Of a DNA stretch of 64,000 nucleotides, positions 33,040 to 40,888 are shown piece after piece. The stretch covers positions 56,180 to 120,179 of the forward strand of contig NZ_JANGCE010000006.1 in NCBI RefSeq assembly GCF_024462775.1. The letters are read 5' to 3'. The stretch's first letter is position 1; each line of letters begins with the position of its first letter. Position numbers and translations under genes: made by a program. The notes beneath the pieces are model-generated. The model did no database searches. It worked only from the letters and a program-made list of their open reading frames with translations, and was not told where the DNA came from. This stretch comes from Butyricicoccus faecihominis (lineage in GTDB: Bacteria; Bacillota; Clostridia; Oscillospirales; Butyricicoccaceae).

Positions 33040-34448
33040 ATGGTTTTCCCCCATTCGTGGTGGAATGTGCCCTCGCGGTCGGTGCGCAGGTAGGTGTGCG
33101 CGCCGAAGCAATCGCGCTGGGCTTGAATCAGGTTCGCGCCCACATGCGCTGCGCGGAACGCGTCCAGATAGGACACGGCGCTCGTCATGGCAGGCAGAGG
33201 CAGGCCGCTTAAAATACCGGTCGCCGCGATTTCGCGCAGGCTATTCTGGTTCTTCTGGATACGCGCGCGGAAAAATTCATCCAGCATCAGGTTTTGGAGA
33301 GCGGGGTCGCGCTCATAGGCGGCGGTGATATCGTTTAGAAAGTCGGCCTGAATGATGCAGCCCGCGCGGAAAATACGCGCGATCGCGCCCAGATCGAGCG
33401 ACCAGCCGTAAACGGCCGAAGCGTCGCGCATCAGGTCAAAGCCCTGCGCATAGGCCGCGATCTTGGCGGCGTACAGTCCCTCGCGCACCTGCTCGGCAAA
33501 GGCCGCGCGGTCGCCCGCTGTTTTGGGGGCGGGGCCGGTAAGCAGTTCAGCCGCCTTGGCGCGCCGCGCAAGCTGGTTGGAAAGCACGCGCGCGCCCGCC
33601 GCCGCCGTGATCATGGAAATATCGACGCCTTGCTTCAGCGATTCGATGCTGGCCCAGCGGCCCGTGCCCTTTTGCGCCGCGCTGTCCACGATATGGTCAA
33701 GCAGTTCGCCGGTCGCAAGATCGTCCTTTTCGCGAAAAATGCCCGCCGTGATGCCGATCAGATAGCTTTTCAGCTCGCCCTCGTTCCACTTTGCAAACAG
33801 GTCGGCAAGCGCGGCGTTGGAAAAACCGCCCACGTGCTTTAAAAGCAGGTAGCTTTCCGCGATCAGCTGCATATCCGCGTATTCAATGCCGTTGTGCACC
33901 ATTTTTACATAGTGGCCCGCACCGTCCGGCCCGATATAGGTGCAGCAGGGCGCGCCGCCCGCCTGCGCGGCAATGGCTTCAAAAATGGGGCGCACGGTCT
34001 CGTAGGCCGCCGCGTCGCCGCCCGGCATGATGGAGGGGCCGTTGCGCGCGCCCTCCTCGCCGCCGGAAATGCCCACGCCGAAATAAACGATGCCCTGCGC
34101 CTCCAGCCCGTCGCGGCGGCGGCGCGTGTCCTCGAAGAAGGAATTGCCGCCGTCCAAGATCATATCGCCGGGCTCAAGCAGCGGGACGAGCTGGTCGATC
34201 ACAGCGTCCACCGCCGCGCCAGCTTGAATCATCAGCATGACCTTGCGCGGTCGCCGCAAGGCTTGCACGAGTTCTTGCAGCTCGTAAAACGGCGCGAGAT
34301 TTTTGTGCGGATGCTCACGCATGACCGCGTCGGTCACCGCGCGGCTGCGGTTGTAACCCGCGACACGGAAGCCGTGATCCGCCATATTGAGCGCCAGACT
34401 GCGGCCCATTACCGAAAGGCCGACCATGCCGATATCAAATAATTCCAT
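33036..34448 (-). CDS. gnd: 6-phosphogluconate dehydrogenase, decarboxylating
   Basis: 470 residues. N-terminal Rossmann block IGMVGLSVMGRSLALN, the substrate block PGGDAAAYE, and KMVHNGIEYADMQLIAE with the catalytic Lys are all visible. Converts 6-phosphogluconate to ribulose 5-phosphate, CO2 and NADPH. Lies 11 bases after the lactonase gene with a GGAGG site upstream. Confidence 0.95.
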   Translation of the reverse strand: MELFDIGMVGLSVMGRSLALNMADHGFRVAGYNRSRAVTDAVMREHPHKNLAPFYELQELVQALRRPRKVMLMIQAGAAVDAVIDQLVPLLEPGDMILDGGNSFFEDTRRRRDGLEAQGIVYFGVGISGGEEGARNGPSIMPGGDAAAYETVRPIFEAIAAQAGGAPCCTYIGPDGAGHYVKMVHNGIEYADMQLIAESYLLLKHVGGFSNAALADLFAKWNEGELKSYLIGITAGIFREKDDLATGELLDHIVDSAAQKGTGRWASIESLKQGVDISMITAAAGARVLSNQLARRAKAAELLTGPAPKTAGDRAAFAEQVREGLYAAKIAAYAQGFDLMRDASAVYGWSLDLGAIARIFRAGCIIQADFLNDITAAYERDPALQNLMLDEFFRARIQKNQNSLREIAATGILSGLPLPAMTSAVSYLDAFRAAHVGANLIQAQRDCFGAHTYLRTDREGTFHHEWGKTI

Positions 34449-34459
34449 ATGAGTACCTC

Positions 34460-35446
34460 CTATACTGGTTCGGTGATTGATGCGTCAAACAAAATACTTA
34501 CTGCTTCGGGCGCGGGCACGCGGCAAAGCTCTTTCCCGATCAGGCCGGAACCCGTATCCACGGCAAAGCTGACAAGCTCGCCCGAAAACCGGTTGGCCGC
34601 GAGCAGCAAGCGTCCGTCCGGCGAAAGCGCGATATCGCGCGGGTGGTCGCCGCCGCTGCCGGTCAGCTGAAGCAGCGCGAGCCGTTCGCCCTCCACCGCG
34701 AGCACCGCGAGCTGGTTTGCGCCCCGCACGGAAACGTAAAGAAACCGTTCGTCCGCCGAAAGGCGGATGGCCGCCGCCGTGCTGCCCGGAAACGCGCCGG
34801 GCGGCAGCAAAACCACCTGATCCGCATAAGAAAAGCCGTTTTGCGCACGGTAACTATATACCGCGCATTCCTTTTCCTCCACCACAAACAGCCGTTCATG
34901 CGCCCGGTCAAACACGCCGTGCCGCGGCCCTGTGCCGGGCGCAAAGGCGATTTCGCCCGCCTGCGCAAAATCCGCGCTTTTATCGATCAGGCAAATGCGG
35001 TCCTGCTCCATGCAGGGCACCAGCAGGGTATCGCCGTGTACCAGCACCTGATGGCAGCCCGCGCCCGCGCCAAAGGAAAGCCGGGTATGCAGAGAAAGCG
35101 CATTTTCGGCGCGGCGGTAAACCGAGACCGTGCCCGCGTGAAAATTAGCGGTATGGATATAATCGCCGTCAAAAACGACGTGGCAGCCGCCGCTTTCCTC
35201 AGTCAGCAGCGTTTGGGCGCGCGGCGCTCCGGCCGCAAGGTCGATCAGCGCCAGCCCCGCGCCTTTTTCGCCGCGCACGGGCGCGGCCAGTGTTCTATCC
35301 CGCAGCGCCAAATATTTCGCGTCCGGCGCGTCGCAGAATAGCGCGGGCACGGAAAGCGCGCCGGAATCTGTTTCCACCGTAAAGTGGAACACGCCCGCGC
35401 TTTTCGGCGAGCGGTAGGTGCCTAAATAACCGGTCAGGCGAGCCAT
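34460..35446 (-). CDS. pgl: 6-phosphogluconolactonase, seven-bladed beta-propeller type
   Basis: 328 residues of the lactonase (YbhE) propeller family, with repeated blade motifs such as YIHTANFHAGTVSVYR, GTGPRHGVFD and GGDHPRDIALSPDGRLLLAANR. Hydrolyses 6-phosphogluconolactone. First gene of the pgl-gnd-zwf operon. GGAGAGAAGGG lies upstream of the ATG. Confidence 0.9.
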   Translation of the reverse strand: MARLTGYLGTYRSPKSAGVFHFTVETDSGALSVPALFCDAPDAKYLALRDRTLAAPVRGEKGAGLALIDLAAGAPRAQTLLTEESGGCHVVFDGDYIHTANFHAGTVSVYRRAENALSLHTRLSFGAGAGCHQVLVHGDTLLVPCMEQDRICLIDKSADFAQAGEIAFAPGTGPRHGVFDRAHERLFVVEEKECAVYSYRAQNGFSYADQVVLLPPGAFPGSTAAAIRLSADERFLYVSVRGANQLAVLAVEGERLALLQLTGSGGDHPRDIALSPDGRLLLAANRFSGELVSFAVDTGSGLIGKELCRVPAPEAVSILFDASITEPV

Positions 35447-35513
35447 AACGGTATCCCTTCTCTCCTTTGGTTTAGCTTTTCGCGCAGCGGCCGTTTTATC
35501 CAGCGACGGCGAA

Positions 35514-35565
35514 CAAACAAAAGCATCTTCTATCTGTAATTATAGTAGTTACAGATAGAAGATGC
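35514..35565 (-). terminator. Long perfect hairpin, minus-strand terminator of the small gene
   Basis: A 17-bp perfect inverted repeat (35523-35539 with 35549-35565) with a 9-base loop. On the minus strand it is followed by TTTTGTTTGTT, the look of an intrinsic terminator. It lies downstream of the 37-residue gene at 35643-35756 and about 75 bases upstream of pgl. An operator or attenuator role for pgl is a second possibility. Confidence 0.65.
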
Positions 35566-35642
35566 AAGGATTTTAATTGAGAAAGATTACTAAATAAAAC
35601 ATACGATTTTTGTGGGGATTTACAGAAGGGGCAATAGCGCGG

Positions 35643-35756
35643 TTATTTGCTGGAAGCATTGCCTTGTCTGGCAAGCGAATCGCGCTTGTTCCATTGCAGC
35701 ACGCTTTTGGTTAGATCGTCATACCGGGCGGCGACGACGCTTTTAAAAAAGTTCAT
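35643..35756 (-). CDS. Small protein of 37 residues, unknown function
   Basis: Reads MNFFKSVVAARYDDLTKSVL then QWNKRDSLARQGNASSK and stops at TAA. AAGGAG lies 8 bases before the ATG, and a long hairpin terminator follows about 80 bases beyond the stop. Composition is that of an ordinary soluble, amphipathic, basic peptide with no membrane segment. I recognise no family. The ribosome site and terminator argue for a real gene. Confidence 0.55.
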   Translation of the reverse strand: MNFFKSVVAARYDDLTKSVLQWNKRDSLARQGNASSK

Positions 35757-35836
35757 AATGGATTCTCCTTATCAAAGTTATGAGGGCAGGGGGCAGTCTA
35801 TGCAAAGAAAGCGGCGTTTGTTCCATCCGTTTTTTC

Positions 35837-35865
35837 TTGGCCGTTTTGGCCTTTTCTGCTATACT
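35837..35865 (+). promoter_or_regulatory. Strong promoter of a small transcription unit
   Basis: -35 TTGGCC (35837-35842), 17 bases, -10 TATACT (35860-35865). It points toward the 23-codon reading frame and terminator at 35896-36025. Confidence 0.65.
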
Positions 35866-35895
35866 ATAGAAAACCGGACCAAGGGGGGTATCGCC

Positions 35896-35967
35896 GTGCC
35901 GCAGCGGCAGCCGTCAGCGTCCGACCCGCCGGGACGGACGGAGATCCGCGTTTTTATAAGATTTTGA
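35896..35967 (+). CDS. Possible 23-residue peptide in a compact transcription unit
   Basis: GTG start with AAGGGGGG upstream, reading MPQRQPSASDPPGRTEIRVF then IRF and stop. Promoter, ribosome site, short frame and a strong terminator together span under 190 bases. It could be a small basic peptide, a leader peptide, or incidental coding in a small RNA of about 150 nucleotides. No family recognised. Confidence 0.4.
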   Translation: MPQRQPSASDPPGRTEIRVFIRF

Positions 35968-35978
35968 GAATCGCGCGC

Positions 35979-36025
35979 AAAAAGCCCCCGGAAACAGAAT
36001 CCATCCTGTTTCCGGGGGCTTTTTT
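35979..36025. terminator. Bidirectional intrinsic terminator
   Basis: AAAAAGCCCCCGGAAACAG (35979-35997) pairs with CTGTTTCCGGGGGCTTTTT (36006-36024). T-runs follow on both strands, so it ends the small plus-strand unit and the desulfoferrodoxin gene. Confidence 0.9.
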
Positions 36026-36044
36026 CCGGTTTGTATCCGCGCGC

Positions 36045-36428
36045 TTACAGGTCCTTTTTCCAAAGGCCGTGCAGGTTGCAGAATTCGTATACCGCGATCG
36101 GCTTTTCACTGTGCAGGCAGAAGGTCGCCACGGGCTCGCCGTCATGCGGCAGCTTGCGGCGGTAAACGCCCTTGTCGGTCTCCAAAATGATCCAAGAGAT
36201 GTGGTGCTCGTCGCCCATCGGGTGCGTCACCTCGCCGACCGAGGCGGTGACCTTGTCGTTCGCCACCGTTACCACCGGCACGTGCTTTTCTTGCGCCGCG
36301 TCGGTAGAACCGGCCTTCATCAGGTCCATCTTTTTGCCGCAGCACATCAGCGGCACGCCGTGGTCCTCCACCATTTCAACGATGTTTCCGCAGATCGCGC
36401 AGCGGAACAGCTTTAATTCGGTTGCCAT
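36045..36428 (-). CDS. dfx: Desulfoferrodoxin / superoxide reductase
   Basis: 127 residues, two iron sites. The N-terminal rubredoxin-like centre uses CAICG and MCCGKK cysteines. The C-terminal superoxide reductase centre uses EKH, GDEHHISWI and the Cys/His of EFCNLHGLW. It reduces superoxide to peroxide without releasing oxygen, a typical defence of anaerobes. Monocistronic with a good terminator. Confidence 0.95.
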   Translation of the reverse strand: MATELKLFRCAICGNIVEMVEDHGVPLMCCGKKMDLMKAGSTDAAQEKHVPVVTVANDKVTASVGEVTHPMGDEHHISWIILETDKGVYRRKLPHDGEPVATFCLHSEKPIAVYEFCNLHGLWKKDL

Positions 36429-36450
36429 AAATGTTCACTCCTCTCGGCGT

Positions 36451-36939
36451 TTAGTATCCCCGTTTCCCGTCCAAAATATCATCGTGGTAGATCCAATCGC
36501 GCACGGGGATTTCATCGTATGTATCGGCGGAGCGCCGGACGACGACCGTCTCGATGCCCGCGTTGATGATCATGCGTTTGCACATGGTGCAGGAATTGGC
36601 GTCCGGCATGATCTCGCCCGTTTTCATATCCCGCCCCACAAGGTAAAGCGTCGCGCCCAGCATGCGTTCGCGCGCGGCGGATATGATCGCGTTGGCCTCC
36701 GCGTGGACCGAGCGGCAAAATTCGTACCGCTCGCCGCGTGGGATATTCAGCTTTTCGCGGATGCAGGAGCCAAGGTCGATACAGTTTTCGCGGCCGCGCG
36801 GCGCGCCCGTGTAGCCGGTGGAGACGATCACATCATTTTTGACAATGACCGCGCCGAAGTTGCGCCTGAGGCAGGTGCCGCGTTCCAGCGCGACCTGCGC
36901 CATGTCCAGATAGTAGTTTGCCTTGTCCCGTCGCTTCAT
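36451..36939 (-). CDS. Deoxycytidylate (dCMP) deaminase
   Basis: 162 residues of the ComEB/dCMP deaminase family. Zinc motif HAEANAII with the catalytic Glu, and CTMCKRMIINAGI carrying the two zinc cysteines. Converts dCMP to dUMP for thymidylate synthesis. Lies 22 bases upstream of dfx in the same direction. Confidence 0.92.
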   Translation of the reverse strand: MKRRDKANYYLDMAQVALERGTCLRRNFGAVIVKNDVIVSTGYTGAPRGRENCIDLGSCIREKLNIPRGERYEFCRSVHAEANAIISAARERMLGATLYLVGRDMKTGEIMPDANSCTMCKRMIINAGIETVVVRRSADTYDEIPVRDWIYHDDILDGKRGY

Positions 36940-36974
36940 TGTTGCCGCCTCCTGAAATTTTCAAATTGGTTTGA

Positions 36975-37631
36975 TTAGGAAAAAAGCTTGCCGTGCTCCA
37001 GCCGCAGGCGGCGTTCCGCCCGCTGCGCCGCCGCGCGGTCGTGCGTGATCAGAATCACTGTGTTGCCCCTTTGGTGCAGCGAACCAAGCAGATCGAGCAC
37101 ATCGGCGGCCGCGTCCGGGTCAAGCCCGGCGGTGGGCTCGTCCGCCAGAAGCACGCTCGGTTCCGCAATGATCGCCCGCGCCACCGCGACGCGCTGCTGC
37201 TGCCCGCCGGAAAGCTGGCCCGGCCGGTGCGCCGCGCGGCCCGAAAGACCGACGGAGGCAAGCGCCTGCTCGGCCCGGCGCAGCCGTTCGCCCTTGGGCA
37301 CGCCCGCGAAAACGAGCGGGAGCGCCACGTTTTCCAACGCGCTCATGCCCTCCGCCAGCTGGAACCGCTGGAACACAAAGCCGATCTTTTGTCCGCGCCG
37401 CCGCGCCAGCTCCTTGGGATGCAGGTGCGACACGTCCTCGCCGTCCAGCAGGTACTGCCCGTCCGAAAGGGTGTCCAGCAGGCCGAGCACATGCATCATC
37501 GTGGATTTACCGGAGCCGGAAGCGCCGATGATTGAAATGTATTCGCCGTTCTGGGCGGAAAAATCGATCCCGTCCAGTGCCTGCACGCCGCTCTTATCAT
37601 ATATTTTACTCGCATGAATGAGCTTTATCAA
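36975..37631 (-). CDS. Orphan ABC transporter ATPase, LolD/MacB type
   Basis: 218 residues. Walker A GASGSGKST, signature LSGGQQQRVAVARA, Walker B VLLADEPTAGLD and switch LITHDRAAA are all intact. The family normally pairs with FtsX-like (MacB) permeases for peptide or lipoprotein export or bacitracin-type resistance. No permease gene adjoins it, so it must work with one encoded elsewhere or be a remnant. TTG start with GGGAGGGG upstream. Confidence 0.88.
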   Translation of the reverse strand: MIKLIHASKIYDKSGVQALDGIDFSAQNGEYISIIGASGSGKSTMMHVLGLLDTLSDGQYLLDGEDVSHLHPKELARRRGQKIGFVFQRFQLAEGMSALENVALPLVFAGVPKGERLRRAEQALASVGLSGRAAHRPGQLSGGQQQRVAVARAIIAEPSVLLADEPTAGLDPDAAADVLDLLGSLHQRGNTVILITHDRAAAQRAERRLRLEHGKLFS

Positions 37632-37690
37632 GGTTTATCCCCTCCCTAATTGCAGTTTGCAAAAAAGGAGGGGATTTATACACAGTTCTC

Positions 37691-39031
37691 TTATAAAAGA
37701 GGCAGGTTTTTCTTCCACACGCCCTTGCGGTAAAAATAAACCGAAAGCCCCGTGCCGAGGAACCAGCCGAGCGGCCAAGACAGCCAAATGCCGAATTCGC
37801 GCCAGAACTGGAACAGCACGATCGAAAGCACGACGCGGATGATCAGATCGGAAAAGGTGGTGATCATAAACGGCCGCATCGCGCCCGCGCCGCGCAGCAC
37901 GCTGTCGCACACGAATTTTATGCACACGATTACGTAAAACGGCACGACGACGAACAGATACTGCCGCCCCACCGCGATCACGCCCGAGGTGGAACCGGCG
38001 GGCACGAAGACGCCGACCAGCTTATCCGCGAACAGCAGGTAAACGGCGGTAAAAACAACGGCCAGACCGATCGAGTACTTGGCGCCCGCCCGCAGGCCGG
38101 GGCCGATGCGGTCCAGCTTGCGCGCGCCGATGTTCTGCGCCACAAAGCTCGACAGGCCGCTTGCAAACGACATGCAGCACATCAGCGCGAACGAGCCGAT
38201 CTTGATCGCCGCTGAATAGCCGCCCATAACGGCCGCGCCGCAGCCGTTCACCAAATACTGAATGATTACGTTGCCGACCGAGACAAAGCTTTGCTGCGCG
38301 ATCGAGGGCACCGCGTAGTTGACCAGCCGCCGCAGCATTTCCGTGGAAAACAGCAGAAAGTGTCCGCCGGTCTCAAATTTATGCGTGCGGCGCAGCAGTA
38401 GCAGCAGCGCGAGCACGCCCGCCGCGCCCTGCGCGATAAACGTCGCCCAAGCGACGCCCGCCACGCCCCAGCGGAAGCCCGCCACGAACAAAAGATCGAG
38501 CGCGACGTTCGCGATCGAGGAAAGAACGAGCAGAATCAGCGGCGTTCGGCTGTCGCCCATGGCGTTGAAAATACCGGTGCACACATTATATATGAACAAA
38601 AACAGCAGGCCGAACACATAGACCCGTAAGTACAGCGCGCCGTCCGCGAACACATCCGTCGGGGTCTGCAAGGCGGCCATGATGCCGCCGGTGGCGAACA
38701 CGCCGATCACCGTCAGGATAAGCGCGATGGCCACGGTCGTGAGCAGGGCCGTGGATACCGCGCTTTTCATGCGCAGGTATTTTTTCGCGCCGAACAGCTG
38801 CGAAACCAGCACGCTCGCGCCGATATTCACGCCCGTCGCCACCGCGACGAAAAGCTGGGTGATCGGAAAGCTCGCGCCGACCGCGGCAAGCGCCAGCTCG
38901 CCAGCGAACCGGCCCGCGATAATGGAATCGGCCATTTGGTAAAGCTGCTGAAAGGCGACGCTCGCCAGCAGCGGCAGGGAGAACCAGAACAGTTTTTTCG
39001 AGGGCGACCCCTCGGTCAAGTCGGTAATCAA
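37691..39031 (-). CDS. MATE-family multidrug/sodium antiporter
   Basis: 446 residues with about twelve hydrophobic helices in two halves. FWFSLPLLASVAFQQLYQMA, ALAAVGASFPIT and SFVAQNIGARK are typical of MATE exporters of cationic drugs. I place the start at the TTG at 39031, which has GGAGG seven bases upstream. The open frame continues upstream only because the adjoining repeat copy 3 happens to lack stops. Confidence 0.9.
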   Translation of the reverse strand: MITDLTEGSPSKKLFWFSLPLLASVAFQQLYQMADSIIAGRFAGELALAAVGASFPITQLFVAVATGVNIGASVLVSQLFGAKKYLRMKSAVSTALLTTVAIALILTVIGVFATGGIMAALQTPTDVFADGALYLRVYVFGLLFLFIYNVCTGIFNAMGDSRTPLILLVLSSIANVALDLLFVAGFRWGVAGVAWATFIAQGAAGVLALLLLLRRTHKFETGGHFLLFSTEMLRRLVNYAVPSIAQQSFVSVGNVIIQYLVNGCGAAVMGGYSAAIKIGSFALMCCMSFASGLSSFVAQNIGARKLDRIGPGLRAGAKYSIGLAVVFTAVYLLFADKLVGVFVPAGSTSGVIAVGRQYLFVVVPFYVIVCIKFVCDSVLRGAGAMRPFMITTFSDLIIRVVLSIVLFQFWREFGIWLSWPLGWFLGTGLSVYFYRKGVWKKNLPLL

Positions 39032-39084
39032 AGAAATTCCTCCAAGTGTAGTTTGTATTGCGATTTGCAGGACAAAAGAGCCCA

Positions 39085-39287
39085 AAACATCCGGGCACGC
39101 ATAAGCGTGCCCGGATGTGAGCGTGTCAAAGAGTGCCCCGCGCCGCAGCGCGCAATAAAATTGAAAATTGAAGCTTTGCTTCAATTTGACCAAAAACCGG
39201 CGGCGAAGTGTGCCCAAAGGGCGCGCGCCAAAGCCGGAATTCTCGATCGAAATGGGGCTTTGTTTCGATCGACAGACTGTCAAAAGC
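39085..39287 (-). repeat. Dispersed structured repeat (MITE-like), copy 3, inverted
   Basis: Read on the minus strand it begins TTTTGACAGTCTGTCGATCG right after the nhaC stop and shares the TCGATCGAAA...TTTCGATCGAGAATTCCGGC block with copies 1 and 2. It ends in CTCTTTGACACGCTC. Its internal hairpin has a different sequence at the same place (AAATTGAAGC/GCTTCAATTT). The outer hairpin ACATCCGGGCACGC/GCGTGCCCGGATGT lies at 39088-39119. The first half of the left-end palindrome is missing. Confidence 0.82.
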
Positions 39288-40781
39288 TTATGAGGAGGCC
39301 TTTTTGTTCTTTGCCGTCAGGAACAGCGCCAAGACGACCAGCAGCGCCGCGCCAATGGCAAGGGCGATATAGCCGCTGCCGGTCAGGCCGCCGACCAAAT
39401 AGCCGACAAAGCAGATCACCGCGATCATCAGCGCGTAGGGCATTTGCGTCGAAACGTGGTCGATATGGTTGCATTGCGCGCCCGCGGAGGCAAGGATGGT
39501 CGTATCCGAGATCGGCGAAACATGGTCGCCGCAGACCGCTCCCGCGAGGCAGGCCGCGACCGTCATCACCAGCATGTTGCTGGGCGAATCGCCGAACACC
39601 GCCACCGCGATCGGGATTAGGATACCGAACGTGCCCCAGCTGGTGCCGGTGGCAAACGCCAAACCGAGCGCGACCAGGAAGAAAATGGCGGGCATCAGCA
39701 TATGAACGACCGAATCGCCGCCCACCACGCTCTGTACGTAGCCGCCGATGTTCAGGTAATCGCCCGAGCACACGCCGGACAGCGTCCAAGCGAGCGTAAG
39801 GATCATGATCGCGGGCACCATGGCCTTGAAGCCCTCGGTAAAGCTTTCGCAGAACTGGCCAAAGGTAAGAATTTTGCGCGGGAGATACAGCAGGAAGGTG
39901 AAAATAAGCGTGGTAAACGAACCGAGCACCAAAGAAGTCGAGGAATCGCAGTTGGCGAACGCGTCGACAATGCCCACGCCGTCCATGATGCCGCCGGTGT
40001 AAAGCATGCCGCCGATGCACAGAACGATCAGCACCGCGATCGGCAGAATCAGGTCGAGCACCTTGCCCGCGCCGCCGACAACGTGGGTCTGCTCCATATG
40101 GGAGAGGTCGTCGCCGTTATGGGCGCTTTCGTATTTTTTCATCGGGCCGAAATCGAAATCCGCCGCCATCAGGAAGATGAGGAAGGCGAGCGTCAGCAGG
40201 GCGTACAGGTTGAACGGGATGGTGCGCAGGAAAAGCGAAAACCCGTCCATCGAGCTGCCTTCGGGCAGGGAAGAGCCCACGGCCGCCGCCCAGCTTGAGA
40301 TCGGCGCGATGATGCACACCGGCGCGGCGGTCGCATCGATGATATAGGCGAGCTTGGCGCGCGAAATACGGTACTTGTCCGTAACCGGGCGCATAACGGT
40401 GCCGACCGTCAGGCAGTTGAAATAGTCGTCCACAAAGATGAACATGCCGAGGAACGAGGTCGCGAACGACGCGCCGCGGCGGCTTTTGATCTTGCGCACG
40501 GCCCACTCGCCGTAAGCGCGCGACGCGCCCGATTTGGTAACGAGCGATACCAAAATGCCGAGCAGCACCAAAAAGATGCAGATGTTGATGTTGCCGCCCA
40601 GCTTGTCCCCCATGACGGTGAACGTGGTCTCGAGCGCGTGCAGCGGATGGAAGCCGCTGAAAAGCAGCGCGCCGGTCAAAATGCCGATCAAAAGCGAGGA
40701 ATAGACCTCCTTGGTGATCAGCGCCAGCGCGATCGCGATGATCGGCGGCAGCAGGGTCCAGACAGTTGCAGTCAGATCCAT
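39288..40781 (-). CDS. nhaC: Na+/H+ antiporter, NhaC family
   Basis: 497 residues, strongly hydrophobic with about eleven to twelve membrane segments. IFVDDYFNCLTVGTVMRP, IIAPISSWAAAVGSS and CGDHVSPISDTTILASAGA are characteristic NhaC-type motifs. Exchanges Na+ for H+, possibly together with an organic anion as in malate-lactate antiporters. Single gene; the next gene downstream is separated by repeat copy 3. Confidence 0.88.
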   Translation of the reverse strand: MDLTATVWTLLPPIIAIALALITKEVYSSLLIGILTGALLFSGFHPLHALETTFTVMGDKLGGNINICIFLVLLGILVSLVTKSGASRAYGEWAVRKIKSRRGASFATSFLGMFIFVDDYFNCLTVGTVMRPVTDKYRISRAKLAYIIDATAAPVCIIAPISSWAAAVGSSLPEGSSMDGFSLFLRTIPFNLYALLTLAFLIFLMAADFDFGPMKKYESAHNGDDLSHMEQTHVVGGAGKVLDLILPIAVLIVLCIGGMLYTGGIMDGVGIVDAFANCDSSTSLVLGSFTTLIFTFLLYLPRKILTFGQFCESFTEGFKAMVPAIMILTLAWTLSGVCSGDYLNIGGYVQSVVGGDSVVHMLMPAIFFLVALGLAFATGTSWGTFGILIPIAVAVFGDSPSNMLVMTVAACLAGAVCGDHVSPISDTTILASAGAQCNHIDHVSTQMPYALMIAVICFVGYLVGGLTGSGYIALAIGAALLVVLALFLTAKNKKASS

Positions 40782-40888
40782 ATCGAAATTTCCCCCTTTA
40801 TTTTGGGCCGCGGCGCGGTTAATCCCCCCGGCGCCGCAGCCTATTACTTTATTTTACCCTGCTTTTCTCTATCTGACAAGGTAAAATT

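Noticed and set aside
39032..39283. N-terminal extension of the MATE protein into repeat copy 3
   Set aside because: The frame is open by chance through the repeat; the same peptide-like string appears in non-coding repeat copy 2. TTG at 39031 has a proper ribosome site.
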